A stretch of 64,000 nt of DNA from Prochlorococcus sp. AG-347-G20 (GCA_003281645.1 QCBJ01000002.1:186001-250000); one strand, 5' to 3'; numbered from the stretch's first letter, positions 19,745-29,149 are shown. Made by a program: numbers and translations. The notes: generated from the sequence alone by a model not told the origin.

Positions 19745-20470
19745 TTAGGGTTTGAACACTTTTATTTTTGGTTTATCTGGATTAGTAAGATCAATATTAT
19801 CTATTTTTTTTGAAAAGTTATTTTTCTTAAATTCATTTTTAAGATTATTGATTATTTGTAATTGATAGTTGATTAAATTTGGTTTTAATCCTAGGAATAT
19901 TGTGTTTAAATCTTTTTCCTCAATAGTTAGGAACCCATCGTATGAAAAAGTTATCTTGACTATCTCTAATTCATAATTCTCCATAGCGATAAAAATTTCA
20001 GATAATATTTTTTTAAATTTTTCTTTCCATCCAAAAACTTGTATGGTAAATTCTATCAAATTTTTTTCATCCACATTTTGTTTATTTATAAAAATTCCAT
20101 CTTTATCAATGAAGCCTGTAATTTTTTCATCTTTTAACATTCTCTCACCGTAAGCTATTGGAATTCTTGAATTAATATGAACTTTCAAACCAAAAGGAAA
20201 TAATTCTCTGTTTACCGAAACATTCTTGAGTGATAAATTTTGTTTTAACTCTTTTTCTAACAAATTTGTTTTAACAAAAATTAATCGGATAGGAAAATTT
20301 AAAGATGAATTTTTTACCACATCATTTTGCGAAAATAATTCACTACCAGAAATCCTAATGTCCTGAGGATCAACTTTTTTGAGAGTTTTTATGCTTAATA
20401 AGCTTGTTAAAAATAAAGATGAAATTAGAAAAAAAAAGCTTCTATTTTTTATACTTTTTTGGTTTTTCAC
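19745..20470 (-). CDS. ftsQ: FtsQ-like cell division protein (POTRA)
   Basis: A 241-residue bitopic membrane protein: short basic cytoplasmic N-terminus, one membrane helix at about 11-28, then a POTRA-like segment (DPQDIRISGSELFSQNDVV, about 33-52) and a beta domain (LFPFGLKVHINSRIPIAYGE). FtsQ links early and late division proteins. Overall similarity to known FtsQ is modest; position between ddl and ftsZ supports the call. The GTG start overlaps the previous stop codon by 4 bp (GTGA). Confidence 0.85.
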   Translation of the reverse strand: MKNQKSIKNRSFFFLISSLFLTSLLSIKTLKKVDPQDIRISGSELFSQNDVVKNSSLNFPIRLIFVKTNLLEKELKQNLSLKNVSVNRELFPFGLKVHINSRIPIAYGERMLKDEKITGFIDKDGIFINKQNVDEKNLIEFTIQVFGWKEKFKKILSEIFIAMENYELEIVKITFSYDGFLTIEEKDLNTIFLGLKPNLINYQLQIINNLKNEFKKNNFSKKIDNIDLTNPDKPKIKVFKP

Positions 20471-20877
20471 AAATCACATCGAGCTTTTTCCATCAGTTGG
20501 TCCATCCATTCTCTTGCTTGCTCTGCATCTGAAAATGGTACATCCATCTCTTTCCCATCCCCTACTAATCTCAACCTGCACTTACCTTGAGATTCACTTG
20601 TCAAGGGAGCTTCCCCTGAAGTTAGTGCCATTAATTCAACTAATTCCAGTTTCTTGATTGTAAAACAATCTTTTTCTTCAAATTTACCAGCTTCAAATGC
20701 GCTCCACTTTAACACCCCATCTTTTAAGGACGCTGCACCTGAACTGTCTAACTTGCACAATTCCGAATTACTCGCCCAACTTCTAAAAAGATTTTGTCTT
20801 CTTCTTTCTAACCATCCAAGTGCAGTTAATAAAATGAAGATTAAAAGTAATGGTAACCAAAGTATTCCATGCAACAT
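20467..20877 (-). CDS. Conserved cyanobacterial membrane protein, unknown
   Basis: A 136-residue protein with one N-terminal membrane helix (about 4-22, GILWLPLLLIFILLTALGW) followed by a soluble domain with MALTSGEAPLTSESQGKCR and DVPFSDAEQAREWMDQLMEK. The last motif resembles the end of a PH-like domain, but this is only an impression. It lies between ddl (10-bp gap) and ftsQ (4-bp overlap), so it is cotranscribed with division and wall genes and may act with them. No function is known to me. Confidence 0.8.
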   Translation of the reverse strand: MLHGILWLPLLLIFILLTALGWLERRRQNLFRSWASNSELCKLDSSGAASLKDGVLKWSAFEAGKFEEKDCFTIKKLELVELMALTSGEAPLTSESQGKCRLRLVGDGKEMDVPFSDAEQAREWMDQLMEKARCDL

Positions 20878-20887
20878 TTGATTTAAA

Positions 20888-21952
20888 TTACAAATCTAAA
20901 GATATATCTACCAGTTTAGCCACAAGTTGTTCAATTTTTAAACCTGAAGCTTCCCAAAGCATTGGAAACATACTGTTTTTTGTAAAACCAGGAATTGTAT
21001 TTATTTCATTTAGCAAAATTTTATTTGAAGATTTTTCTAAAAAGAAATCTACTCTTGCAAAACCAAAAATATTTAGTGCTCTACAACTTTTAATAGCAAT
21101 ATTTTTAATTTCTGTTGTGATTTTAGAATCTATTTCAGCTGGGATTATTATTTTATTATTTGAGTGATATTTTGAGTCGTAATCATACCAATCACTTTCG
21201 TAATTTACCTCGCCTATTTCAGAGGTTAAGAGTTTTGAATTCCCAATTATTCCGCATTCAATTTCCCTTACCTCTAAACCTTCCTCTATTAAGATTCTTG
21301 GATCTATTTCCCAAGCCTTTTCTAATGCTTGCAATATTTCTGATTCATTTATGACTTTGGAGATTCCAAGAGATGATCCGGAGTTCGATGGTTTAATAAA
21401 AATAGGAAAATTTAATTTTTTTAAAATTTCATTAATTATTTTATTTTTTACTTCCTTATCATTGAGATCTTCATTTTGAAAAACTAGATAATTAACTTGA
21501 GGAAGTTTAAGATTTGAGAAAATTGTTTTCATCAATATTTTATCCATTCCAAGTGCAGAGCCAATAATTCCACAACCGACTAAAGGTTTCTTTGTAAATC
21601 TAATTAATCCATGAATTGATCCGTCTTCACCATTAAATCCATGTAAAAGAGGAAACCAAACATCAACATTTTGAAATTCAATTCCGTCAAGGAAATTAAT
21701 TTTTTCTTGTTTGAAAATTTCTTGTTTTTTTGTATTACTGTTTTCAATCTCACCAATTAGAATTTTTTCTGAACTATCACTATCAAGCCAATCTCCATAT
21801 TTATTTATGTAAAAGGCTTTAACTGTAAAGCGTTCAAAGTTTATTTCTGAATTAAATGCTTGATAAACTGTTTTCGCAGAGGATATTGATACTTCATGCT
21901 CATTGGAATTCCCGCCAAATATTAACCCAATACATTTTTTACTCCCGATCAT
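20888..21952 (-). CDS. ddl: D-alanine--D-alanine ligase
   Basis: ATP-grasp enzyme making the D-Ala-D-Ala dipeptide for peptidoglycan. The 354-residue protein starts with GLIFGGNSNEHEVSISSAKT, has the ATP-grasp loop IKPSNSGSSLGISKV near 190, and the Mg-binding end FLLNEINTIPGFTKNSMFP-type segment near the C-terminus. Length is standard. It follows miaB by 11 bp and precedes the unknown membrane protein by 10 bp in a minus-strand operon leading to ftsQ. Confidence 0.96.
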   Translation of the reverse strand: MIGSKKCIGLIFGGNSNEHEVSISSAKTVYQAFNSEINFERFTVKAFYINKYGDWLDSDSSEKILIGEIENSNTKKQEIFKQEKINFLDGIEFQNVDVWFPLLHGFNGEDGSIHGLIRFTKKPLVGCGIIGSALGMDKILMKTIFSNLKLPQVNYLVFQNEDLNDKEVKNKIINEILKKLNFPIFIKPSNSGSSLGISKVINESEILQALEKAWEIDPRILIEEGLEVREIECGIIGNSKLLTSEIGEVNYESDWYDYDSKYHSNNKIIIPAEIDSKITTEIKNIAIKSCRALNIFGFARVDFFLEKSSNKILLNEINTIPGFTKNSMFPMLWEASGLKIEQLVAKLVDISLDL

Positions 21953-21963
21953 TTAGAAAAAAA

Positions 21964-23358
21964 TCATAAATTAAGTTCGCCTGTTAAAGAAAAAGGTCTT
22001 GCTTCATTTATTCTGACATCTATTTCATCTCCCAATGAAAAATTAAAATTAATGTTTTTGGGAATCTCTACGAAAGTTAATCTATTTGTTCTAGTTCTAC
22101 CCATAATTTGCGAAGAATTTTTTGGATTAAAACCCTCTATTAAAACACTTTCTATATTATTGATGTATCTTTGATTTCTCCTCCTAGCTGTTTTCTCGAC
22201 CAAATCATTGATTTCTTGTAATCTAACTTTTTTCACCTCTTCCGAAAGTTGATTCGACCAAGCTGCTGCAGGTGTGTTTGGTCTTGGAGAATATGCTGCT
22301 GTATTCACTTGATCAAAGCCAATATCTGATATTAGCTTTAATGTATCTCGAAATTGTTGTTCGGTTTCTCCTGGGAAAGCAACTATTGCGTCAGCAGTGA
22401 TTGATGCATCTGGCATTAATGACCTTATATTCTCGATAATATTTTTATACTTTTTAATAGAATATCCTCTTGACATTTGTTTTAAGATTTCATCATTTCC
22501 ACTTTGGAAGGGAATATGAAAATGCTCACAGACTTTATCCAGTTCATAACAAGCTTGAATCAACCTTTTTGAAAAATATCTTGGATGACTAGTAGCAAAT
22601 CTTATTCTGCGAATTCCTTTAACATCATGAATATAATATAAAAGATCCGTTAGAGTATTTTCTTTTCTCCCCTCTTTTGTAGTTCCTGGAAGGTCTCTAC
22701 CATAAGCATCAATATTCTGACCCAAAAGAGTAATTTCTTTAAAATTATCATCAGCTAATTTTTGGATCTCATTTTTTATCGCATTTGGATATCTCGATTG
22801 CTCTTTTCCTCTTACAGAGGGGACTACACAATATGAACATCTTTCATTACATCCATAAATGATATTAACCCAGCCACAAATAGAGCTTTCTCTTCTGGCA
22901 CTTGTTATGTCTTCAGAAATGAAGATTTCTTCTGTAGCAGCAACTTGATTTCCTAAATCAACTTTCCCCAGAAGATTCTCAAGATTATTTACGTGTTGAG
23001 GCCCCATAACAAGATCCAGTTCTGGGACTCTTCTTAATAGGGATTCTCCCTCTTGCTGAGCAAGACAACCTGCAACAACAAGTTTTAAGTTAGGTGTTTT
23101 GTGCTTTCTTTTTGCTTGTCTTCCTAGAAAGCTATAAACTTTTTGCTCCGCATTATCTCTGATTGTGCATGTATTGTACAAGACCAAATCGGCATTTAAT
23201 TCATTATTAGCTCTGGTATATCCCATCTTCTCTAATGTTCCAGCCATTCTCTCAGAATCAGCCTTGTTCATTTGGCATCCAAATGTGGTTATCCAATAAC
23301 TGCCAGTAGTTGAATTCTTTTGAGATTTTTTTTCGTCTGATTTTGTTTTTGTTAGCAC
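21964..23358 (-). CDS. miaB: tRNA 2-methylthio-N6-isopentenyladenosine synthase
   Basis: Radical SAM methylthiotransferase that modifies A37 of tRNAs reading UNN codons. The N-terminal UPF0004 domain holds C28, C64 and C98 for the auxiliary cluster; the radical SAM motif is CNERCSYC (C170, C174, C177); a TRAM domain closes the protein (about 395-460). Length 464 fits MiaB. The start is GTG. It is first in the miaB-ddl-unknown-ftsQ run, 72 bp after tRNA-His on the same strand. Confidence 0.96.
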   Translation of the reverse strand: MLTKTKSDEKKSQKNSTTGSYWITTFGCQMNKADSERMAGTLEKMGYTRANNELNADLVLYNTCTIRDNAEQKVYSFLGRQAKRKHKTPNLKLVVAGCLAQQEGESLLRRVPELDLVMGPQHVNNLENLLGKVDLGNQVAATEEIFISEDITSARRESSICGWVNIIYGCNERCSYCVVPSVRGKEQSRYPNAIKNEIQKLADDNFKEITLLGQNIDAYGRDLPGTTKEGRKENTLTDLLYYIHDVKGIRRIRFATSHPRYFSKRLIQACYELDKVCEHFHIPFQSGNDEILKQMSRGYSIKKYKNIIENIRSLMPDASITADAIVAFPGETEQQFRDTLKLISDIGFDQVNTAAYSPRPNTPAAAWSNQLSEEVKKVRLQEINDLVEKTARRRNQRYINNIESVLIEGFNPKNSSQIMGRTRTNRLTFVEIPKNINFNFSLGDEIDVRINEARPFSLTGELNL

Positions 23359-23430
23359 TTTGCTAGGAATTTTTTATGATTCTTTAATTCAAAATTACAA
23401 GTTAAATAATTTTGCTGCAATATTTTTAAG

Positions 23431-23504
23431 GGCGAGCGAGGGGATTCGAACCCCCGAATAGCGGCGCCACAAGCCGCTGCCTTAACCACTTGGCGACGCC
23501 CGCC
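23431..23504 (-). tRNA. tRNA-His (anticodon GTG)
   Basis: Read on the minus strand, the acceptor stem GCGGGCG pairs with CGCTCGC, the anticodon loop is CTTGTGG (anticodon GTG), and the T arm GGGGG-TTCGAAT-CCCCT is clear. An extra 5' G (position -1) opposite C73 is encoded, the identity element of tRNA-His. It lies upstream of miaB on the same strand. Confidence 0.96.
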
Positions 23505-23632
23505 TCACATTTATAAATTTAACAACTCAAGGGTAATTTTTCATAGTTATTTTTATCTTTTAGCGAAATTTGAATTATTTTCTAATTCAATAAAGTTTTC
23601 TTATGATTTAAAATAAAAAAAAATTTAAAAAT

Positions 23633-24868
23633 TTGACTAATTCTGGCACAGCTGAGGTTCTTATTCCCAGAAGCCTTTGTTTAATAGAAGATATAGATGA
23701 CCTCATAATCGATGTAGAGGATTTATGTTCAGTTTCCATTAGTTGGGAGGATGGATTTGTTTCTGAGTTAAAGCCTTTACAAAATGAAATTACAAAACCA
23801 AAAAATATTTTATTCCCAAGATTTGTTGAAACGCATTCGCATTTTGATAAATCTTTTACATGGGCAGACTTTCCTAATCTGGAATCAAACTATGGCGGAG
23901 CATTATCAGTAAATCTTGAAGAACATAAAACTAGAACTACAGATAAGGTTCTTGAAAGAGTTGAAAAATCATTAAAACTAGCCATACAAAATGGATACCG
24001 AGCAATTAGAAGTCATATTGATACATACAACGGTCAATCTAATGATATTTGGATTGAACTTTTTAAATTACAAAAAACATTTTCATCTGAATTAACTTTA
24101 CAATACGTTGCTCTATCCCCATTGGAATTCTGGGATACAACTGATGGAGAAGATTTGGCAAAAATATTTTCTTCTAATGGAGGCATTTTAGGAGGTGTTA
24201 TTGTACCCTCTTTCAATAAAAAAAATACAAGCAAATTTCTAGCAAAGATGCTTCTTCTTGCGAGTAAATACGAATTAGAAATTGATTTGCATATAGATGA
24301 ATCAATTATTGAACCTGGAGCGGGAATAAAAGTTTTATTAGAAACAATGGAAAATTTAAAAATTAATAATATACCTATCACTTGTAGTCATTTGAGTAGT
24401 CTTATTTCTCTAAGTAATAGAGAGATTTTAAATTTAGGAGAAAAAATGGCTGAGAAAAATATTAAGGTTATTGCCTTACCCCTAACAAATTTTTGGCTGC
24501 TCAATCGAAGTAATAAAACTACTTCATTAAAAAGACCAGTTGCGCCAATAAAGCAATTACAAAAATCACATGTGGATGTATCCCTTGGTAGTGACAATGT
24601 ACAAGACCCTTGGTACCCATTTGGTAATTTTGACCCTTTTTATATGTTGTCTTGCTCTATGCCTATGCTTCAACTAAATCCCTGGGAGAGAATGACCCTA
24701 TCTTCTATTTTTTTAGCTCCAAGCAGATTATTAAATTTAAAATGGGATGGTTTAATTAAAAAAGGTTGTCCTGCCGATTTTGTGATTTTAGATGCACAAA
24801 GATGGGCAGATGTTTTTTCGAGCAATTTGAAGAGAAAAGTATTTATAAACGGCGATTTATATTGCTAA
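23633..24868 (+). CDS. Cytosine deaminase-like amidohydrolase
   Basis: A 411-residue metal-dependent hydrolase of the amidohydrolase superfamily, closest in pattern to CodA-type cytosine deaminases. Metal and catalytic residues in the expected order are H68 and H70 (ETHSHFDKSF), H220 and E223 (DLHIDE), H253 (TCSHLSS) and D321 (SLGSDNVQDPWYP). The substrate may be another cyclic amidine or a related ring. Start is a TTG, with no better ATG. It is followed after 37 bp by an FAD oxidase gene on the same strand. Confidence 0.85.
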   Translation: MTNSGTAEVLIPRSLCLIEDIDDLIIDVEDLCSVSISWEDGFVSELKPLQNEITKPKNILFPRFVETHSHFDKSFTWADFPNLESNYGGALSVNLEEHKTRTTDKVLERVEKSLKLAIQNGYRAIRSHIDTYNGQSNDIWIELFKLQKTFSSELTLQYVALSPLEFWDTTDGEDLAKIFSSNGGILGGVIVPSFNKKNTSKFLAKMLLLASKYELEIDLHIDESIIEPGAGIKVLLETMENLKINNIPITCSHLSSLISLSNREILNLGEKMAEKNIKVIALPLTNFWLLNRSNKTTSLKRPVAPIKQLQKSHVDVSLGSDNVQDPWYPFGNFDPFYMLSCSMPMLQLNPWERMTLSSIFLAPSRLLNLKWDGLIKKGCPADFVILDAQRWADVFSSNLKRKVFINGDLYC

Positions 24869-24905
24869 TTGGCTAATTTATATACAAAGCATAAAAATTT
24901 TATTA

Positions 24906-26258
24906 ATGATTTCAAAACTTAAATTTATAGACAAATTTAGAGAAGTCAAAAACTTAGAGATCATTGAAAATAAATCCGATGTAAAAAGACTTTCAAAAGA
25001 TTTTTATAATTACTCTCCAATCCTTACTGAAAAATTAGACGGATGTATTGCTGATTTGGTGGTAAGACCTAGTGATCATAAGGCGGTAAAGGAAGTAGCA
25101 GAAATTTGTTGGGAATTATCTATCCCACTTACTTTAAGGGGTTCAGGTACAGGTAATTATGGACAAGCTGTTCCATTATTTAAAGGAGTTGTAATGCAGA
25201 TGAGTCAATTTAATAAGCTAGAAGAATTTGATCCAGATACAGGCTTTGTAAAAGTACAGTCTGGCTGCGTTATGGGAGATTTGAATAAACAATTAGAGAA
25301 ATATGGGAGGGAATTGAGGTTACTTCCTAGTACTTGGAGAACTGCAACAATCGGAGGTTTTATTGCAGGTGGATCAGGAGGTATTGGTTCCATTAGGTGG
25401 GGATTTTTAAGAGATCCAGGAAATCTTATAGGTTTAGAGGCAGTAACGATGAATGAAAAACCTGCATTATTAAAATTTGATGCTGAAGAATCCGAACCTT
25501 TAAATCATGCTTATGGGACTAATGGAATCATTACTTCTTTATTACTTGCTACTGATATCAAACGTAAGTGGTACTCATTAGTTATCGACTGTTTTGAATT
25601 TGAAAAAACAATAGAAATATTAAAAACTCTTACTAGCGCAGCAATTAATCTTAAATTAGGAGCAATTCTTGAAGAAGAAATTGTAGATCAAATGCCAAAA
25701 TGGTTTAAAAGTAAATCTAGAAGTCACAAGATATTAATTCAATCTACTCTTGGAGGAATAAAAACCATCGAACTAATTTGTAAAAAATTTAAAGTTGAAT
25801 CTACCCTACTTGGTGAAGAAGAAAAGCTCGTGAATGGAATTTCTGAAGTCGTATGGAATCATACAACTCTTCATATGAGGTCTAGGGATAAAAATTGGAC
25901 ATATTTACAAATGCTTTTACCACTTAATAATGAACTAGTATTGATTAATTTTTTGAGAAAAAAATGGGGTAAAAAAGTTCTTTGGCATTTAGAGGCAGTT
26001 TCTCAACAAGGATCACCTCGATTAGCGGCTTTGCCTGTATTAAAGTGGAATGGTGCAGAAGAATTAAATGAAATAATGGAAGATTGCAAGAGACTTGGTG
26101 CGTTTATTTTTAATCCTCATGTTTTGACAGTTGAAGGCGGAGGTCTCGGAGTGGTGGATGCAGATCAAGTAAAAGCGAAATTAAGATTTGATCCTAAAGG
26201 GCTATTAAATCCAGGAAAATTGGGAGGTTGGGAAATAAAAGAACAATTTAAAATTTAA
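24906..26258 (+). CDS. FAD-binding oxidase/dehydrogenase (GlcD-like)
   Basis: A 450-residue flavoprotein of the FAD-linked oxidase (PCMH-type) superfamily. The FAD-binding domain is seen at about 55-230, with LRGSGTGNYGQAVPLFKGVV and the glycine-rich ATIGGFIAGGSGGIGS; the C-terminus LRFDPKGLLNPGKLGG is typical of glycolate/lactate-type dehydrogenases. The substrate is unknown and the iron-sulfur partner GlcF is not adjacent. It follows the amidohydrolase gene by 37 bp and overlaps the folC end by 4 bp. Confidence 0.85.
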   Translation: MISKLKFIDKFREVKNLEIIENKSDVKRLSKDFYNYSPILTEKLDGCIADLVVRPSDHKAVKEVAEICWELSIPLTLRGSGTGNYGQAVPLFKGVVMQMSQFNKLEEFDPDTGFVKVQSGCVMGDLNKQLEKYGRELRLLPSTWRTATIGGFIAGGSGGIGSIRWGFLRDPGNLIGLEAVTMNEKPALLKFDAEESEPLNHAYGTNGIITSLLLATDIKRKWYSLVIDCFEFEKTIEILKTLTSAAINLKLGAILEEEIVDQMPKWFKSKSRSHKILIQSTLGGIKTIELICKKFKVESTLLGEEEKLVNGISEVVWNHTTLHMRSRDKNWTYLQMLLPLNNELVLINFLRKKWGKKVLWHLEAVSQQGSPRLAALPVLKWNGAEELNEIMEDCKRLGAFIFNPHVLTVEGGGLGVVDADQVKAKLRFDPKGLLNPGKLGGWEIKEQFKI

Positions 26259-27487
26259 TATTTCTGCTTATTCGCAAATTTAATAAATTCAGCAATTAAA
26301 AAAATAGAACCTGTTAGAACAGGATGATTAGGTGGCCATTTTTCTAGGGAAAATAAATACTCAATGGCAAGTTCAAATGTTTTAAATTCAATTGCTTTTT
26401 GAAAGTCAATTTCTTTAATCTGAGTGAGATCATTTAATTGCCAACTAGGTTGGTTTGGAACTGGCACAAGTAATAAACGATCATTTTTCTTTAGAAGTGT
26501 TTTTAATATTGCGTAAATATCTTTTTGTCTTTGGACACCTAAAATCCAATAAATTCCTTTATCTTCATTCTCCCAATTGCTTCGCTCATTAGAGAGTGCT
26601 TTTGCAGCAGGATAATTATGCGCACAATCTATAAGAATTTCTTTGTTGAAATAATTTATTATTTCTAGCCTTCCTTTCCAAGTTGTCTTTTTAAGACCTT
26701 CAGATATGTGTTTTTCTTTAATTTTAAATCCCAAATTATTCAGGGCTTCAATTGCTCCAACAGCTACTGAAGCATTTTGCTTTTGAAAAATTCCTTTTAA
26801 TCCAAGATCATAGCTGTTTGAAATTGAATCTTTCCAAACAATTTCTGCTCCTACCTCTTTAACTTTTTTGGTTATTAAATTTTCAACTTGAATATTTTGA
26901 TTGCATGAGATGACAATTGAGTTTTTTTTAATAACTGCTAATTTTTCTTCGGCAATTTTTTCAATCGTATCTCCAAGAAATTCTTTATGGTCTAAGCCAA
27001 TATTCCCAATAGCAATGATTGGTCTAGATTTATGGGCTGTTGTCGCATCTAATCGTCCCCCTAATCCAGCTTCAAGAATGAGTAATTCAACTTTTTTATC
27101 CTCAAAAAAATTTAGTGCGCAGCAAATGATTTTTTCAAAAGGAGTTAATTCAAATGTTGAAAAATTTTTTTCTATTAATCTATAGATTTTTTCAAAATCA
27201 GTTTTATTAATATTTTTTTTATTAACTCTAATCCTCTCGCATACATCCAAAAGATGAGGAGATGTAGTTACACCGAAATTCCTTTTAGCTTCAAAAAGTA
27301 TACTTTCTAAATATGCTGCGATTGATCCTTTCCCATTGGTTCCAATAATCTGTATCGCAGGGATATTCTTGCAAGGATTACCAAGTTCTTGAAGTGCTTT
27401 TTTAATTCTTGATAAACCTAACTTGATATTATCCCTTTCATATTTAGGAGATAATAATTCAAAAATTTTTAAATTTGCATTTTTCAA
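26255..27487 (-). CDS. folC: Folylpolyglutamate synthase / dihydrofolate synthase
   Basis: Mur-ligase-like enzyme that adds glutamate to dihydropteroate and to folates. The 410-residue protein has the P-loop IIGTNGKGSIAAYLE (GTNGKGS at 49-55), the segment ITTSPHL-like VTTSPHLLDVCERIRVN, LILEAGLGGRLDATT and the C-terminal LIDCAHNYPAAKAL. The start is TTG at 27487, 11 bp after argD on the same strand, so the two form an operon with the upstream tRNA-Leu. Confidence 0.95.
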   Translation of the reverse strand: MKNANLKIFELLSPKYERDNIKLGLSRIKKALQELGNPCKNIPAIQIIGTNGKGSIAAYLESILFEAKRNFGVTTSPHLLDVCERIRVNKKNINKTDFEKIYRLIEKNFSTFELTPFEKIICCALNFFEDKKVELLILEAGLGGRLDATTAHKSRPIIAIGNIGLDHKEFLGDTIEKIAEEKLAVIKKNSIVISCNQNIQVENLITKKVKEVGAEIVWKDSISNSYDLGLKGIFQKQNASVAVGAIEALNNLGFKIKEKHISEGLKKTTWKGRLEIINYFNKEILIDCAHNYPAAKALSNERSNWENEDKGIYWILGVQRQKDIYAILKTLLKKNDRLLLVPVPNQPSWQLNDLTQIKEIDFQKAIEFKTFELAIEYLFSLEKWPPNHPVLTGSIFLIAEFIKFANKQKY

Positions 27488-27498
27488 AATGTAAATTG

Positions 27499-28674
27499 CT
27501 ATAACTCTTCAAAAATTGAATTTAGCTTATCCAAAAGAATATTAATTTCTCTTCGAGATATAACTAATGGTGGGACAATCCTTACAACATTTCCTCCTGC
27601 AGGAACTACCAGTAATCCTTTATCAAAAGCTTTTAATGTAATTTTTTTTGCATCAGCATAATCATCATTGATCACAAGACCTTGTATTAAACCTAAACCT
27701 CGTTTCCCGCAAATAATATTTGGAAATTTTTTTGACAATTTTTCAAACCCAGCACTTAATTGTTCCCCTCTTAGATAAACATTATTGATAATATTTCTTC
27801 TATTTATTTCTTCTAATACAGTTAGGGCAGCTTTACAGGCGAATGGGTTCCCTCCAAAAGTGCTTGCATGATCTCCTGGAGAAAAAATGTTGGCTTTTTC
27901 TTTTACCAATAATGCTCCAATTGCATGACCTCCCCCTAATCCTTTAGCAAGGGTGAACCCATCAGGTTCAATTCCTAAATTCTCATAACCCCACATTTTC
28001 CCAGTTCGACCTACTCCACTTTGGACCTCATCTAAAATGAGAAGAGAATTATATTTATCACATATTTCTCTCAAGCTTTTAAAAAATATTTTACTTCCAG
28101 GAATTACGCCGCCTTCTCCTTGTATTGGTTCAACTAAAACGCCGGAAATTTTTTGATCATTATTTTCACACTCTTCAAATAATTTTTTTACCGAATCAAA
28201 ATTGTTAAATTTAAAAAATTTAAACCCTTGAATCATTGGTTCGAAACCTTTTTGATATTTGGGCTGTCCAGTGGCACTCAAGGCTGCAAGCGTCCTTCCA
28301 TGAAAGCTGGATTCTGCTGCGAGAATAATTGATTCTTTACCTTTATTTGTTGTATTACCATATTTTTTAATTAATTTAATTGCTGATTCATTTGCTTCCG
28401 CACCACTATTGCAGAAGAAGACGCTTTTAGCACAACTCATATTCGTTAAAGTTCTGCTTAATTGTTCTTGTTCTTCAATGTTGTAGAGATTAGAAATATG
28501 CTGAATCTTTTTTAGTTGAGTTGATAACCTTTTTCTTAAAACTCTGTCGCTATGTCCAAGACTACAAGTTGCTATACCAGCGACTGCATCAAGATACCTT
28601 TTACCTGATTTGTCCCATAGCCAACAACCTTTTCCTTTTTTGAAAGATATATCGAATCGACTATAGGTATTCAT
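27499..28674 (-). CDS. argD: Acetylornithine aminotransferase
   Basis: PLP-dependent class III aminotransferase of arginine synthesis. The correct ATG is at 28674, giving MNTYSRFDISFKKGKGCWLW; the open frame runs upstream through the tRNA-Leu gene, but that part is not protein. Motifs include FFCNSGAEANESAIKL, ILDEVQSGVGRTGKMW and the PLP lysine in FTLAKGLGGGHAIGA. Length is 391 residues, normal for ArgD. It starts 5 bp from the 3' end of tRNA-Leu, an unusually close junction, and is followed by folC. Confidence 0.96.
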   Translation of the reverse strand: MNTYSRFDISFKKGKGCWLWDKSGKRYLDAVAGIATCSLGHSDRVLRKRLSTQLKKIQHISNLYNIEEQEQLSRTLTNMSCAKSVFFCNSGAEANESAIKLIKKYGNTTNKGKESIILAAESSFHGRTLAALSATGQPKYQKGFEPMIQGFKFFKFNNFDSVKKLFEECENNDQKISGVLVEPIQGEGGVIPGSKIFFKSLREICDKYNSLLILDEVQSGVGRTGKMWGYENLGIEPDGFTLAKGLGGGHAIGALLVKEKANIFSPGDHASTFGGNPFACKAALTVLEEINRRNIINNVYLRGEQLSAGFEKLSKKFPNIICGKRGLGLIQGLVINDDYADAKKITLKAFDKGLLVVPAGGNVVRIVPPLVISRREINILLDKLNSIFEEL

Positions 28675-28679
28675 CAAAG

Positions 28680-28761
28680 TGGGAGCGGTCGGACTTGAAC
28701 CGACATACCCGAAGGTGCCGCATTTTGAGTGCGGTGCGTCTACCAATTCCACCACGCTCCC
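28680..28761 (-). tRNA. tRNA-Leu (anticodon CAA)
   Basis: On the minus strand the acceptor stem GGGAGCG pairs with CGCTCCC, the anticodon loop is CTCAAAA (anticodon CAA), a long class II variable arm is present and the T arm CGGTTCAAGTCCG is intact. The discriminator is A at 28680. At 82 nt the length suits a class II tRNA. It lies 5 bp upstream of the argD start codon. Confidence 0.96.
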
Positions 28762-28959
28762 AAGGCTTTTGAAAAAATTAACTTTTTTATTATAACAAAA
28801 ATCAACTTATTGACTATTGTTTTGGTCAAGGAACAGTAATCAATATAACGTTTATTAATAGTTAATCTTTTCGATAAAAACATAGAATTATTTATTGCAT
28901 TTGCTGACAAGAAAGTAAGGTAGAAAAAGAAAAATTTTACATTTTTGATACATTTTTGC

Positions 28960-28995
28960 TATAAAATACGCTTAAAAGTCTTTTTTAAAGGAGAT
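28960..28995 (+). promoter_or_regulatory. Candidate promoter -10 and strong ribosome binding site
   Basis: TATAAAAT at 28960-28967 is a good -10 element, with only a weak -35 (TTACAT at 28938-28943, 16-bp spacing). AAAGGAGAT follows at 28987-28995 and would place a near-consensus Shine-Dalgarno 8 nt before the ATG at 29002. Such a strong site stands out because most genes in this window lack one. Confidence 0.5.
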
Positions 28996-29001
28996 AGCTT
29001 C

Positions 29002-29049
29002 ATGAATAGTAATATTGTGTTATATTTGAAGAAAAAAACAAATGTCTAA
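29002..29049 (+). CDS. Micro-ORF 1 (possible leader peptide)
   Basis: A 15-codon ORF, peptide MNSNIVLYLKKKTNV, preceded by the strongest Shine-Dalgarno seen in the window (AAGGAG, 8-nt spacing). Its last codons overlap the start of the next micro-ORF by 8 nt (ATG at 29042, stop TAA at 29047-29049), so its translation could feed ribosomes to the next frame. It may be a real peptide, a leader peptide controlling the next ORFs, or chance. No family is known. Confidence 0.4.
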   Translation: MNSNIVLYLKKKTNV

Positions 29050-29149
29050 AACTCAAGCTAAAAAATTTTCCTTTAAATTTGTTCCTTATCTTTTTATTGC
29101 AGTGACTATACTGACAACATTCGGATCTAATAGCGGAACTTGGGCATGA
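29042..29149 (+). CDS. Micro-ORF 2, 35-residue membrane peptide
   Basis: A 35-residue peptide with a basic N-terminus (MSKTQAKKFSFKF) and one hydrophobic helix (about 14-27, VPYLFIAVTILTTF), ending SNSGTWA. The layout resembles small single-helix thylakoid or cytochrome-complex subunits, but it matches none that I know (PetN, PetL, PsaM, PsaJ, Psb30 all differ). Its stop TGA overlaps the next ATG as ATGA, which suggests coupled translation. Too short for standard gene finders. Confidence 0.5.
   Translation: MSKTQAKKFSFKFVPYLFIAVTILTTFGSNSGTWA

Noticed and set aside
28675..28755. Extension of argD into the tRNA-Leu gene
   Set aside because: The frame is open through the tRNA by chance; normal ArgD starts near MNTYSRFDI, and the upstream residues come from conserved tRNA sequence.
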